A DNA stretch of 64,000 nt from Gymnopilus junonius (GCA_015501075.1 JADNYJ010000012.1:186001-250000), one strand, 5' to 3'. Positions 45,367 to 59,191 are shown, counted from the stretch's first letter. Program-made: numbers and translations. Notes: a model not told the origin generated them from the sequence alone.

Positions 45367-46696
45367 TTCGTTATACGGGCAAGGATGGACATGGGTGCGA
45401 AAGTCTGAAGTTGTATAGAGGGTCTCTCTCTCGCATTACAATCGTTGTAGAGCGTATTCCCTGGATTTACCCATTAGCTTGGTTGGGTTAGGTTAGGTTG
45501 ATGAAATCGTTTCAGTTTTCTTTTTTTTACGATAGTGCTCTTTCACAAATTTACGCTGTATCAACTAAATAAAAGAGTGTAAAAACAGTTTCTCCCAGCT
45601 TTGCGCTACATTATCCGTTCTATGTAGCAGAAGCGTCAGGCAAAGCGTTATCGCCCTGATTGTGGCTGTGCTATCCTCTGTAAGTAGTTGTTAACCTTTT
45701 TGGGTTCATTGGAAAGCCTCACTCGTAAACAGGTGAGTCAAAGGTGAGTACCCATACAATATTGGGAAAGTATTTCCCTCAAAATCCAGCCTTTGTTTGA
45801 ACAAATTCGAATTCAATGCGAGCCAAATTAGATGCCGACGACTCAGTTGCTTAATTTGCATTGACCAACACAATACATACTTATTGTCATTAAAACTCGA
45901 GTTCAAGATATCTATACATCACTCCCTAAATAATACAAAGCGGAATCACCAACGCCCAGTGCTGAAGTAACCCGGAAACACTGAAGCCCACTGGAAATTT
46001 TTAAATTCTCCAAAAAGGGAGAAAACACAGGGGCTCGGGTCAATGCTATCCTTAGCGCCCGCACACTGATGTCGACAGACCCACCAGAGGCTAGGCATCG
46101 ACGAACCTTCCAGAGGCTATGCATACTATAATAATACCACACATTACAGCATTACCTGCGACCTGTGCAAATGAAGCGGTCTGATTAGTCCATAACCTGT
46201 TGGTCGAATGTGCGAGTCGGGGTTAGTACTATGATCTAACTCTTATAGCATAAGTAATCTGCATAACTATAATGACGGAAATACAATTACCACAATATAA
46301 ATATCAGACACTGTCTTCGGAGAATGATCCTCTGCCAATGGATTACTTTTTGCGCGTCCTATTATTTTATAAGACCAACCATTCAGAAAATGGAGTGTAT
46401 CATAACCAGTCATGCCCCATACCCATTCACTGCCTGTGCATATCGGACAGATGCCCATCCCAAACCCAAGGTGCGAGTTCTGTTACATAGCGACCTTTAA
46501 AAGGCATATCGACCCTAACACTGGCTTGAACAACTGCACAGGGGCATAAAGATTTTGGTTGTATACCAAGCTTATAACAAGCTACACATAGGGTCTTCAT
46601 TCTGTGGGTCGTGCCCAGTTGCACTTTTGGGAACTCAGTGAAGGAGGAAACCATCGGATGATCGACACATTCAGCATGAGTGTTCAATGGAATGAC
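45367..46696. other. Gene-poor 1.3 kb interval
   Basis: UBC13 3' region followed by AT-rich DNA. Minus ORFs at 45912-46142 and 46427-46687 lack domains; the first owes its RAPVFSPF peptide to the repeat at 46008. No other gene seen. Confidence 0.45.
46008..46076 (-). repeat. Dispersed short repeat, copy A
   Basis: The sequence around aaaagggagaaaacacaggg, followed by gctcgg and a ctatccttagc element, matches copy B near 47547 over about 65 bases. Read on the minus strand both copies can spell RAPVFSPF. See copy B. Confidence 0.5.
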
Positions 46697-47356
46697 ATGA
46701 TTAAGAAATTACAATTTGTTGGGATATGTGCGTGTGCGACCTGCACCATCATTTTTTCGTACGTTCAGTTCTCTTCTAGTTGATTGGTTGGCAGTGTTAT
46801 TCACATCAACCTAGATTATCTTTAAACCCTCTTCAATTTGGCGCAGCGCTCAATAACGACATAACACGCACCTTGGCTCTGCTGACTTGTCAATTTTCTG
46901 GAACGGGGCTAGTCGTAGGTGCATTGTTTGGATTCGTGATATCAACTATGAATGCTGAATTTAAGGAGAAATGGTTGGAGGTCAATTCGAAAACTTCCTT
47001 GGGCTTAGTATTCTCCTTCACTGCTCACGCACCCTTTTTTTTTCAGGCGTCTCAAGTGCAGGCGACAATTGCGACAATTGAATTTTGGTCATGCTTCATA
47101 ATTCTGGTTTCCTCGGCCTTTTGGTAAGTGACGAACAGTTTGACATGCCCATGAACAGTTTGCAACTTTTGAATAATATAGGTCAGTTATTTTTTACACA
47201 ATAACACTAGTATCTCTCGCATGGATAAATTGGCAGAAGGAGACTGCTGACACACAGAAGAGATACATTGGTGCAACTATCTTCACAATCCTTCTGATTG
47301 TGAATATCAGGCAGATATATCGAGTAATAAAGCTGGTGGGGCTCACAAGATGGTGA
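46697..47356 (+). CDS. Small multi-span membrane protein (hypothetical, start uncertain)
   Basis: The last two exons are convincing: one ending at ~47123 (...LVSSAFW, donor gtaagt) and one at 47182-47356 that continues W|SVIFYTITLVSLAWINW and ends IRQIYRVIKLVGLTRW. Upstream, an open frame from about 46780 contains LALLTCQFSGTGLVVGALFGFVI and a CFIILV span. A frame-final TTTTTTTTCAG near 47040 suggests another acceptor. An ATG at 46697 starts a hydrophobic MIKKLQFVGICACATC, but no clean splice joins it to the rest. Four or so spans are likely. No family recognised. Confidence 0.4.
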
Positions 47357-47957
47357 TACATAAAGGCTGACTTGGTTCAATCTGTTTTTACGCAACATAT
47401 AGAAGGTATTTAAAAGGTATCCAGATAGAGAAATGTATATAATATCAAAGGACCAAATGATGAAAAAGCTCGACTGCCACCAGACAGAATTCGAGCATGA
47501 GCGAAAAGGAAACGGTTTGGTCTAAAAAAAAAAGTGAAAGCTCGCATCCACAAAAGGAGAAAACACCGGGGCTCGCCACAATCCTATTTTTAGCACACAC
47601 AACTGGATTCCGATGATCGTGCCATTGGCCAGTACGCCCACGGTTAGGTTAAACCTGAAGTGTGCCCGTCCAATCTGCCAATCTGATTCTCTTGTCCGAG
47701 TTTCTTCCTCTATCCGATTCCTCATGTCATCCCCACTGTGATTATCGTCTGAATCGACATCGACCTTGTTCTGAGTGAGTATTCAATATTCGATAATACA
47801 GTACGGCAATCGAAATAAAAGGCCCCTTCTGATTTAAAGAACAGATAACCACCCAAATTTAAAAGCAAAGCAACACTGCCGATCCAAATTTCTTGGACAA
47901 TCTAAAACTTGAAGCTTGAAGACCCCTCGGACTCCAATTTCGACCAGTGCAAGGACA
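47357..47957. other. Intergenic
   Basis: Contains repeat copy B and the presumed promoter of the F-box/LRR-like gene. No other element recognised. Confidence 0.4.
47547..47613 (-). repeat. Dispersed short repeat, copy B
   Basis: The core aaaggagaaaacaccggggc, then tcgcc and cctatttttagcacacacaac, parallels copy A at 46008 with roughly 70 per cent identity by eye. Two copies 1.5 kb apart, in the same orientation and outside exons, point to a small dispersed repeat or a duplicated segment. Confidence 0.5.
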
Positions 47958-49956
47958 ATGCCACTGCTAGACCCCAGCTTTTCCTCTTCCCCTTCCTCTT
48001 GCTCCCTAAATCCTCCCAATCCTACTCTCACTCTCACCCCACCCCCAAATCGCCCCAAACACCATCAACGTCGACATCAACCCTAAACCTCGACGTCATC
48101 TACACCATCATCCACGAACTCATCCAATCCCTCCCCGACCGGCGGGACAGACAACCGGCGCTGCGCAACCTCTCCCTGGTGAGCCATGCGTTGAACGACG
48201 CTGTGAGGCCGGTGTTGTTCGATACAGTGCGGTGGCCGCAAGGTGATAAACATGGGATGCCGGAGGGGAAGGAGGGAGGGGTTGCAAAAGGAGAAAGGGG
48301 GAAAGAGGAGCTGTATTTCTTCCCCAAAAAGCTGTGGGTGTATTTTAGGTAGGTCAAAAATGAAAGCAGGATGGGTATATAATCTAATAATCATAATGAA
48401 CTCAATTACAGGACGGTTCACCTTGATTGGCCAGACCACTGGCCAGACACTTCCCCACCCACCTGGGGCACGATCCAATGCGAATACGGGTTGTACACCC
48501 CCTCGCACCTGCACAAACTCGAGTCTGCGCTGCCGCATCTCACAAACATGCACACATTCCAAATGACATGCCCATTCTACCCCCCCAACTCCCTCCTGCG
48601 CGTCCTCGTCTCAAGCTGCCCCTCGCTCAAGGACCTGCGGATCGTCGATACGCCGTTTAATTCGGGGATCACGGCTAGGAGTCTCCAAATTCCAAAAGAG
48701 AAGGAAAAAGAGAAGGGCTTTGGCGGGCTCGAGAGGATCACGCTGGTGCCTGTCGGGGAGGCTATCAGGGTTGGGGAAGGTCCCTTTGAGAAGAGGTACC
48801 ACGATCTAGCATATTGGACAAGGGAATACCGCAAGAAACACTGGTCCGAAATGAACTATTCCTCAGGAAGCGGGGGGTTCTTCGCGCGTTCCTTGATGCA
48901 CCTCTTTTGCTCGGCGCGCCCGGAGAATCTGGTGTACATCCAAATATCGGGGATTTATTTCACGATATTCGATTTCACGCAGTGCGCGTGGCCGAAACTC
49001 GATACGTGGATTTTGACGGGCCCCGAACCGATTTGGGGCGGGGCGATTTTGGTGGAGGCGTTGAAGCGTATGCCGGTGTTGAGGGATTTGAGGGTGTTGT
49101 CTTCCAAAGCGACGGGAATCTTTGGGACGAATGATGGTCATGGGCGGGAGAAGTTCCCCATCGCGGCGCGGTATGGCTCTGATAGGGATAAAGACAACGA
49201 AGTGTTCAGACGCCTCAAGTGTCTTGCTTTATCGAATGTGTGTGCGGTGGGGGGTTGTTTGCGCATGCGACGGGGTTGGAGAAGTTGGCGTTTGTGGCGT
49301 TGATTAATCATCCGAGGATACCGATTGCGATGAGGAGGAGGGAGGTGGATGAGCTTGTGAAGGAGCTGGAGGGGCATGGGGCTGGGCGGGGTTTGAGGCA
49401 TGTGAGGATGGTGATGGAGGACGGGGTGGATGTGGGTTTGTTTGTGGAATTGGGCAGGGTGTGTCCGGGCTTGGAGGTGCTGGAGGTGGAGGTGTGTGGG
49501 TATAGAGAGGGAGATGCTGTTTTTGAATGGGTAAGTTGTGTTCAAGTACATTCATTTTTTCCGATTTCAAGGATGATTCTTTGGACACGGCAGACGGACT
49601 ATGGTGATGCCTTTGCGACGTACCACCATCTCCGAAAAATACGCGTCGGGATCCCATTCGAGGGTTCCGACGCTGAGCAGCAGCTCGATCATGTGCACGA
49701 AGGGCCCTCTGTTGACCCCGATGCATTTTTAAGAGCGGACAGGAGGGACTGTGGGGTGTACATCGCCTCCCGCGTGCCGACGCTCGAGCAGATCGGGTTC
49801 GAGTATAGGACGAAGACGGGGAGTCATCGATACGAGGACCGGTGGTTGGATTTTAAGGTGGAGAGAGCGGAGGGGGAAAAGGTGCAGTTGAAAGAGTTGG
49901 GGCTGACGTGGTATCCTTTTCCAGAGGTTTGGGAGCCCAGGGTGTTGTTGGAATGA
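47958..49956 (+). CDS. F-box/leucine-rich-repeat-like protein
   Basis: Exons: first ending at 48348, then 48412-49530 and 49594-49956. The first exon carries a Pro/Ser-rich lead and an F-box-like segment (LDVIYTIIHELIQSLPD, NLSLVSHALNDAVRPVLF). Later parts contain repeated LxxLxxL strands (LRVLVSSCPSLKDLRIVDTP, LVYIQISGIYF, LRDLRVLSS, GLEVLEVEVCGY, RVPTLEQIGFEY), consistent with LRR-type repeats used for substrate binding in SCF ligases. The only nearby ATG (47958) is out of frame with the F-box segment, and near 49245 the frame is recovered only by adding one G to a run of six. Both look like single-base losses. Substrate unknown. Confidence 0.6.
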
Positions 49957-50647
49957 GGCCGGCCGGATGTGTGGAGTTGATGCTTTCCTTTTCATGTTGG
50001 ATTTTCTTTTTTTGGTTCTTTGGAGGCCATGGGGATTGGTCATGTATTTTCTAGTGTGTAATCGGATCTGTATACCTTTCAAGTCATATTTACCTCCATA
50101 GCGTATCGGAAGCAATTAAAATGTTCCTCGGGTGCCCAGGCGTTCATCACGAGGCTAGATGGATGAAACCGAAACGATGTCCCATTGACTTACTCGGATC
50201 GTATCCGCACGTACTTGTATCAGCCCACGTTTGACGGGTGATGCGCGTATGTATGACTGACTGTTGGAGGTGGTTGGCTGGCTGGTGGAAACATGTAGAG
50301 CAACAGTTTACGTGGGTATGATGATACGTGAGCATGGAAGTCACCAGAAGGTTGGTCGAAAGGGATGGCCGGGTCGGGTGATCGCAGTGGCACATCTGTG
50401 GGACACACGCACTAGCTGGGCCTGGAGGTAGGCTTGATTTGTGCGAGACTCTGTTTCTGGTAAGAAATGAGCATGGAGAACTCGGAGAAATGATTTGGAG
50501 TCGTTGTTGAATGAAAGACAATGGTGAGATGGCCAGGAATAAATAGTTCCCATGTTTGTGGTGCTCTCTACCGCCATTATTTCGACAGAGGGAGTGACAG
50601 GAAAGTAGCGATCAAAGATTTCTTGTTGTGTCTCTCTCCCTTCCCTC
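49957..50647. other. Intergenic
   Basis: 3' region of the F-box/LRR-like gene and promoter of the long RING gene. Minus ORFs here have no domain or splice support. Confidence 0.45.
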
Positions 50648-53600
50648 ATGTCCTCCAACTGCCCTCCTCAGCTGCAGCTCTCGACAACAACCACAAACTT
50701 CAAGCGGTCCTTTGAGCAGCTCGTCGGCTTTGACCTCGACAGCCCCGTCATTGATCACCATCAGCCCGCTGATAACAACAATGCAGACGGGAACGACCGC
50801 AACAAGCGCGCCCGCTCCAGCTCATCCACCCAGTCCACTGCTCCTGCCCCTGCTGCCAGTGTTCCTTTGAGGTCGGGCTCCGCTTCGAGTTCCAGCTCAG
50901 TTCCAGTTCGAGCGCGAGCTCTTCCGCTTCCGGCTCGATGCCCACAGGTCCAGGCAGGAGGAGGCCACACGGCCGACTCTCCTCTGCTTCTGCCTCCTCT
51001 GCCTCCTCCTCCTCTTCGAGGTCGTTTGTCATTGTGCCTAGTCAGCAGCAGCAGGATCCGCCACCGCGCTTACCAACACCTATGATCGAGGACATCGAGA
51101 TGTCGGATTACTCGCCTGTCGAGGATAACATCATCTCTGCTCCACCTCAAAACCAGCAGCAACAGCCGCAGCAGTCAAGCGAAGAGCGATACAGACTCTC
51201 ATTGGAGAGATTCAATGCATTCGAGAGCGAGATCTCCATCCTCCGCCGGTCACCACCCTCCGTGTCCTCACCTGCATCCTCCTCGTCTTCCTCGTCATCA
51301 TCATCATCAGCGCCTGTTATCACCCTCCCTCTGCCGCTTGCCCTCTCACGGCCACCCACGCCCCCGCCGACCCTACCACCTCTGAGCATCGTCTCGTCTT
51401 CCACAGCGTCTTCTTCCGCCACTCAAACTCAGGCACAGGCACAGGCCCGTGGTTATACTCATGCTCATGCTCATGTCCACACCCATTCTCGCTCTGCGGT
51501 GTCCTCGTCATCGATACCCATCCCTTTCTTCCACCCGGCGCCGAGACCCACGACTCCTTTGGAGACTCTATTTTCGTTTGGAAGCCCGAGTCCTTCTTCG
51601 ATTCCTCCTGTCAATACTACTGCGAATGCTACTATTACTGCTAATGCCAATGTTCATGGCAGTGAGGTCTTCTCGGACAATCGTGAAGAGCAGCAACCTC
51701 AACAAAGGCGAGAAGAAGGCCATTCGACGACCAATCTTACTTTTCATCTTGAAGAAGCGCCCGGTCATGGCTATGATCATGGGCATGCGTCTCCCTTCCA
51801 ATACCACCACGATGGTAAGCGTCGCTTTATAATACTGGTACAAAGGCGCTTATTTTTTTTGCTCCTTCTTTCTTCCTCTTTCGTCTATTCCATTCATCAC
51901 ATCCATCGCATTATAGCCCGCTACTCCACTTCCACTTCCCTCCAAAACCCCTACGTCCTCCCACTACCATCACCACTGTCATTCTCCACTCAGTCTCCTC
52001 AACCGCCACCAGCACAACCTCCTCCTGCTACTGCTGGTGCTGGGCCTTCCGTATCGACGTCCATGCCCCACCACTATCAACATCAACAGCAGCAACAGCG
52101 GTATAATTACAACTATAACCGCGATTATCAATCCCAATCTCAAGCACAGGCGCAGGAACACGCCCAAGCCCAAGCGCAGGCGGGTCCTTCTAGTATCGGG
52201 TCCATCACCCGCACCAACACCAGCGCCAGCTCTAGTACCAGTACCAGTACCGGTCCCAATACCAGCACCAGCACCAGCACCAGTACCCGTATCAATTCCA
52301 CAAACCCTATTACCAGACAAACACATTCACATACACGTACACCGGATGAATTCCGCCGGTTTCGCGAGCGCCTTGATATGGCGCTGGAGAGGTTGAGGCC
52401 TGGTGAGCCCTTAGTGCCTGGGTTGCAGCGTGAGGCTGAGGGAGGGGAATTGGTTTTGGACGAGGAGGGTATGGGTGAAGAGGAAGAGGACGATGAAGAA
52501 CGAGAGGAGGATGAAGAGGAAGGTGTGAACGTCAGGATGGAGAGGACCAAGATGAAGAGGAAGAGGAAGAGGAGGAAGATGAACAAGAAGATGAACTTGA
52601 AGTCGAAGTCGACCTTGAAGTAGACGAAAACGAAGGGGGAAGATCTAGAGGAAGATGAAGATGAAAATATCCCACCCGCACCTTCCTCTGGTTCTGGGTT
52701 TGCGTCTCAGGCGCCCACACTGCCTCCTATCGTTATACCCCCCATCAATGCTGACATCGATGTGGATGTAGATGCGGAGGAGGAGGAGGAGATGCTTCGA
52801 ATCGGCGACAACACCAGCCTCACCTCCAGCAACACCCACAGTACCAACAATACCAACAATACAGACAACGGAGGAACCGCGCTTCCAATTCTCATACAAA
52901 TACTGTGGGGAGCGCGGGGAGTTATAGTGGGACTTTGAATATGAATAGGAGTTTATTGGGCGATCATCCGCTTCCGAGTCCGATTTTGAGGGATTTGCAT
53001 AGTTGGATGGAGGAGCGGGGTGGTGCGAGTGGGGAGGTTGGGGTACAGGGTGCCGCTATGCGTGATGCCGCTTCTTCGTCTTTGTCTCCCTCTTCTGGTG
53101 ATGGTGGTGCAGTTTCTACTTCAGGTTCTACTTCAGCAATGCCACAGAGCGCTTTCCACCGATATCCACGAGACGAGCAGCAGCAACAACCACAACAGCA
53201 ACACCGACAAGCACAAAATTACCATCGTCATCGTCCTCCCAGGCGGCCGTTTTCCCCTGACACCGTCAACGAGACGATGCAATCGGACGACAATGATACC
53301 GAAACTGAAAATGAAAACGAGGACGAGTGGGCGTTTTACGATAATCTGAACATGTTCACTGCGGCGCTTATTGCTACTACGACTGTTACCACCACCACCA
53401 CCGCTTTTCATTCTGAGAGCGATAATAATGGCAGTAGTGGCAGCAACACTTCCACTCCTATTCCTGCTTCTACTTCTACTTCAGCTGCTGCTGCTGCACA
53501 GGTGATCACCCCGCGTCTGGATCCGGATCTGAATCAGCGTCAATCTCACCTCATCTTCATCCACCTCGTCCTATTCACATTCCATTCACAGTACGGAGTC

Positions 53601-56600
53601 GGGTCCGCTTCCGGTGCCCATGCTGCTTCATCAGCAAGAGCAACGGCAGTGTCACCACCACCACCGCTGGCTTTATCATCCTCCAGTCTATTTGCTAATC
53701 CTAATTTGAACGCAATTCCCAATGCGGATTTGAATTTGGATTCGGATGCGGATGCGGCAGAGCTTAACCGAGAGATGGGACGTTTTTATCAGAGGTGAGC
53801 TGGGCTTTTTTTTTGCACTTTTGATTCCTTCATCTGGGCGTGGCGACGTCCGGCGAGAATTGACTGCGAATTGAAATGGAATTGAAATAACATGACATGA
53901 CATGACTTGCTGACTTCTTTTTTTTCCTTTCTTTCTTACACGACATAAAGATCTCCGCCGACCTTGTTATCTCGTTCCCAGCACGAACATGGTGAAGTGA
54001 ACCACGGAATGTGTTGAATCCAAGTCCGAGTCGGAGCAGCATGCGAGAGCCATCCGAGATGGACTCACCTTTGCGAGCTTGATAGCGAACCCTGCGAGCT
54101 CACCTTCACCTTCTTCTGCTTCCCCGCAAATCACAGAGAGGAGCGGGCAATATCAAGGTCAAGAACAAACTCAAACTCAAAATCCGAGCCACACTCGAAA
54201 TCAAAGCACATGGTATTATAGCCCTACACCCATGACCAGCTCGGGTGTAACGCCATTCTCGCGCCCGCAGTCGCATTCACTTCAGCACAGCAGCAGCAGC
54301 AAAATTCATTTTCCTCGTTCTTGTCTTTTGATAGTCTTTTTGGGTCGCCTACTCCTCCCCTTCCTCTTGCTGCCGATTCGGGTTCGGCCTCTGCGTCTGC
54401 GTCTGGGACGGGACGTGCGGCTACGGCTACAGCTGCGGCTTCCTCGTCGTCTGATTGGAGGTTCAGACCTTCCAGTTCATATGCTACCTCCAATTCGAAT
54501 CCCCATTCAAATTCAGATTTAGGTATGACACCGACGAACACCATGCTTTCAAATGTCAATGCAAACACAAGCCCAAGTGTAAATTCACACGCGAATCGGA
54601 CTTCACCACCGTTGCCTGCAGTGACGCGGATCTCTCCACCAGAGCCCATGTCGCCGCTTTGGCCTTGGGATCCTCCTGTTTCTGGTTCTGCGTATACACC
54701 CCCTTCATCTTCTTCGAGAGCGCCGACATCTTCTTCAGCTTCGATTTTTTCTCAACAGCAGCAGCAGAGGGCTGACCACGCGCCCCCTTCCTCCGCCTCC
54801 ACCTCTTCTTCTACCACCTCTGCCACAACGACCAATTTGACCCCGGGGCTGTTGAGGCCTCGCTCAATGCGGTCCATGCCGCCTTTCGCTCCTTCCTCTT
54901 CTTCTAGTACGAGGACGAGGTTGGGTCCTTCCACATCTTTGGTTACCGAGAACGCGGTTGAAATTAGGAGGAGGGCGGATCATGCTGAGACGGAGATGTT
55001 GGCGAGGGAAAGAGAAAGAGAGAGGGATGAGTTTAGGGCGAGGATGAGGACCATGGATCTGGATCTGAGGTTGGGATCGGGGCAGGCTGAGTCTGAGGAA
55101 AGTGAGAGCTCAGGGTTGGACTGGAGGTTTGGGCAGACGGATGTACGAGTACTGGTGCGGGTAACAACGCGAGTGCAGCGACCGGTTCAGGTAACGGCAT
55201 GAGCGCGAGCGCGAGCGCAAACACTAGCAGTGGTGCAAGGCATCATTCTCGCACGCACACCCTAGGAGAGTTCATCGACGAGAGGTTGAGGGAGCTGAAT
55301 AATAGATCGATTGTGGATCCTGCTCCTTATGGTTCTGGTTCTAGCTCGGGGTTGGGAAGGTTTAGAATGCTGTATCATCCTGAGCAGGAGAAACGGGAGA
55401 GAGAACTGCATCTGCATCTCACTCGAGTCTGGGTCTGGCTCTAGGCCGCCGACGTCGACGAGAGAGAGGGAGAACGATAGAGATTCGGTGTTGGACTCGG
55501 CGAGTCCAGGACACAGAAGGCGGTGGTGGTTGCCTATGCCTAGCACAACGTCAGCAGGGTCAACATCAGCGACGGCAGGACCCAGCAGTACGAGCGATAT
55601 GACTATGGGTGGTGGCGAGATTGATTTTTTCGCCACGTCTCGAAGGTCAACTCTTGACCCGCCTTCGCCACTGGATATGACTTTTACTAGTGCGGTACAA
55701 TCCCTCCGAGTCATGCTTCGAATTCAGCTGTGGCCGGTGCTGAAAGTAGCGGTGCTCAAGCACAGGCCGATGGTCCTAGTTCTATGGATTCGCCCGAACT
55801 TGAATTCCTTGGACCCTGGAGTGTCTATGGCGGTGAAAGGAACCAGGCAACGAATGGTACACATTCTGCCAACTCTTCATCGACACCCACCTGGTTGTCA
55901 AATCTTGGTATGATGGAGGGTGTCGTGGACAACAGCACTCCGGATGGAAGCAGTCGGGTTCCACCAACGCTTCCTCCTCCTGATTTAGGCGGTAACCTGG
56001 GAGGCACATTTGATGTCGAGCAGCGCCATGGAGAAGCTCAACCACCCTGCCACTGCCACAGCAGCAGCAGACATGCCTTCTTCTACTTCCAATCCCTTTT
56101 CATTGCGGGACATTGACATGCGCTACGAAAATGCAGCAGACGAGAGCGATGATATGGAAATCGAGTTCCTGGTGAATCAAGGCCGCCCCGGCATCAACCT
56201 CTTTCTCGTTCGTCTTTCCGGCAGAGCTCTTCTCGTGCTCCGAGGACGGTAGATTCAAGTACAGAAATGCCTCTGAGTGAGACTGCATTTTCGCGAGAGA
56301 CAGATAGAGAAAGAGAGAGACGTTTTGGAGACACGAGGCGGGAGGAGAGGGAGAGAGACAGGAGAGAGGCTTTGGAATCAGAAAGGATGAGGCTCCGACT
56401 TGGGCTCAGATTACGGGCTCAAGCTCAGGATCAGGACCCCGTTGAAGCTCAGAACACTGGTGGAAGTGGATGGAACTCTTCTGCTACCACCACTGCAGAT
56501 CACGACAGTGCAGATCGCGAAAGAGCAGACCACGAAAGACATCAAAGGCTGAATAGAGAAGAGTTTCGACGGCATCAGAATATGAGTAACGGCGATTCCT

Positions 56601-58605
56601 CGACATCGTCGGCACCCAATCGCCGACTACAAAGTTTTGCTCAGTTCGATCCCGAGTCGTTCACACCTGGTCCATTCCGAAATACGATGTTGCATTTTAG
56701 GAACACGATGGCTTCTCAACAAATACCAACCTCTTTTCCTCCTCCGCCTAGCATTCCCCCGCTTTCGTTTGGCGATAACTCTTTCTTACGTGATCGGCCT
56801 GCTGGTGGAACAAGTCAACAAAGTTCGAGTGTGTCTCCGTCTAGCCCTGGATATGATACTGCGCAGATGCCAAGGCATGAGGCTGCAACTTTATCTGCTG
56901 CTGCAGGCACGACAAGACCAGGAGGCCCTCGAAATCCAGCCAGTCAGCCCGCACGACTGTTTCCACGCTCCTTCGCCTCGGCTCGAGCTGCCAATCAACT
57001 CTCGAACAGCAACATGAATAACGAAAGTAGTGCTTCCCGTGGCGGGGGCTCTGTTAGTCGCGGGGATTTACATAATTTCATGACGCGCCATGTGCGGATG
57101 GAACCTTCCAGAGTGGATGATGATTTGGGTGGTGGTAGTCCTATGTCTCAATTCAGGACAGGTCGTGATGGACCTATAATGACAGGAAGAAGGCAAGCGC
57201 CAGGACAGAGACCAGGCAATTTGGAACCTCTTCGACCGGATGGGCGAAACTCCAGTACTCGTCAAGCACAAATAATTGAACAGTTCCGGCGTGAGCATGG
57301 GTTCTTACCTCAATACCCTACCAGTGTCCGCGACCCAGAAGGCACAGGAGCACCTCATCCTTATCCTCACCGTCATCAACCTCCTCCACAATCGAGACGG
57401 CCTTTCGTACCTGCATATGCCCGGCGTGGAAGTCTGTTTGGTCTGACCTTCGACGGTATGGTTGATGATTTCACTGAAGACGGAGATGGCAGCCCTGCCC
57501 GGAATGAGTCTAATTCTAACTCTGAGAATCCTCCTTCTTTGTCTGCGCGTCGTCAGCATGTCGAAGTGATTGACTTGTCAGAGGACGAGGCATCAAACAC
57601 TGATACGTCCGCGCCATCAATTGCGACTGCCAGTAGGCGCAGATTTGTTCGCATGCATCCTCCAGAGATGATGATGTTTGCCAGAGGGTTTAGAGGGGCA
57701 GATCTTTCGGTGATTTCATTGTGGGTTATTTTTTCGACCTGTACGTTGGACATGTCCACTTATTCTCTTTTTTACAGCGTGATGAAGACTTCGATGAGTC
57801 CTATGAGGGTCTATTGTCGTTGTCACAGACTCTCGGTGACGTGAAGCCTCGCGCGACGCCAAGTGAGATAATTGAAAGCATGGAAAAGGCCAGTATAAGG
57901 ATTGGGCTACGCCAGATAGTGATAAACGGTGTCCGATCTGCTTGGATGACGTGTGTCTCTTCTGTCTTTTCACTTTCGCCCTTGTGTTGACGTGCACCTT
58001 TTTTCCAACAGTATGGCGAAACTGATACAGTGCTGAAGCTTCCTAACTGCTCCCACTGGTTGCATCAGGACTGTTTACATGTTAGTTGCACCCCTTCTTG
58101 ACTGTTAATGCTCTTGCTAATTCCTTTCCTTTCTCTCCAATTCTTTTTTTATTTCAACCAGCAATGGCTCGCAAATGCCAATACATGTCCTGTATGCCGC
58201 AAATCCGCCATCACACCCTCTTCTTCCTCGAGTGGCAGTCCTTCCGCGAGACGATCCAGGACTGTTCTCCATCATCATCATCACCATCATGTACATCCCT
58301 TACGCCCTCACCTTGCGCAACACATGCAGCCTGGCCCTGCAAACGCACAACCTCGCCCTCTTCCTCAAGCACAACCTCCTAGAAACCCTTTTGGAATGTT
58401 AAGGAGGAGCTCTTTACTTGGTCCACGTCCCAGTAATGGCGGTGCCGGTGGTGCATCTAGTTCGAACAGCAATAATAATTCTAGTAATGGAAGGGGCCCA
58501 GGTTTTTCCAGTGCTGGTCAAAACCAAGGCAATGCTGACGATGCTGATGCCAATGGCACTTATCCAGGAGGCGCACCTTCTGGATCTTCTGGCAATTTCT
58601 GGTGA
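50648..58605 (+). CDS. Very long low-complexity RING-H2 protein with SUMO-interaction motif
   Basis: The well-supported end is: exon 56267-57715 (approx.), one from ~57779 to 57950, then 58012-58080 and 58162-58605. It encodes a C3H2C3 RING: CPICLDD, LPNCSHWLHQDCL, then NTCPVCRK. A textbook SUMO-interaction motif (HVEVIDLSEDEA) lies near 57570, about 130 residues before it. Upstream, from MSSNCPPQLQ at 50648, long Ser/Gln/Pro/Asp-rich frames follow one another with introns near 51814-51916 and 53795-53950. Acidic, poly-Gln and HAHAHVHTH-type tracts occur, and FRRFRERLDMALERLRPGE looks like a real helix. At least eight frame changes are needed, including one near 57910 just before the RING. 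It could be one gene of >2,000 residues or two. RING-H2 proteins are usually E3 ubiquitin ligases. Confidence 0.6.
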
Positions 58606-59191
58606 TGTCCTTTTGAAATGAAATTGCAGAGGGATTGCTTTTCCAGTTTCTTATGGTCACCCCTCTTCCATAGACTGACCCTATTGTTTCTTACCCCTTG
58701 CATGACATTTACTACATTCATTTTTTTCCTTTTTCTCATCTTGTTATCGTCTTTCCTGTTCTATACTCTATATATCATTTCTCCCCTCACTCATTGGTAT
58801 TTCTCCTTTTCTTGCACATCCATACGGCATTTTGTATTTAATGTTTTCCTTCACATCTTTCTCGGCTTATGCCTGTCTCTATTGCATGTATCTAGTCATC
58901 TACGCAGTATCGCTGTTTTCAATGGAAATCATATCAAGTTGTCACGAATCTTACTTCCCGCTGAACCTTTGTCGACACATACTTACTCAGAGCAAAGGGT
59001 AAAGAATTATTAGCGATACGAGTTATACATTGTTATGATATAATAAGGCTGTAAGGAGCAAAATAGTGGAAAATGCTGTGAAAAGCGTACAGTACCACGA
59101 AATACATAGATACAGAAATGAGAAAAAAGGGAATGAACAATACGATGGATGCGATGCGAGTGTAAATGAAGAAATACGACTCCAACCTTAT
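58606..59191. other. Intergenic, convergent 3' ends
   Basis: T-rich DNA with the RING gene's 3' UTR. The plus ORF at 58618-59013 is a chance hydrophobic frame in this T-rich stretch. Confidence 0.5.
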
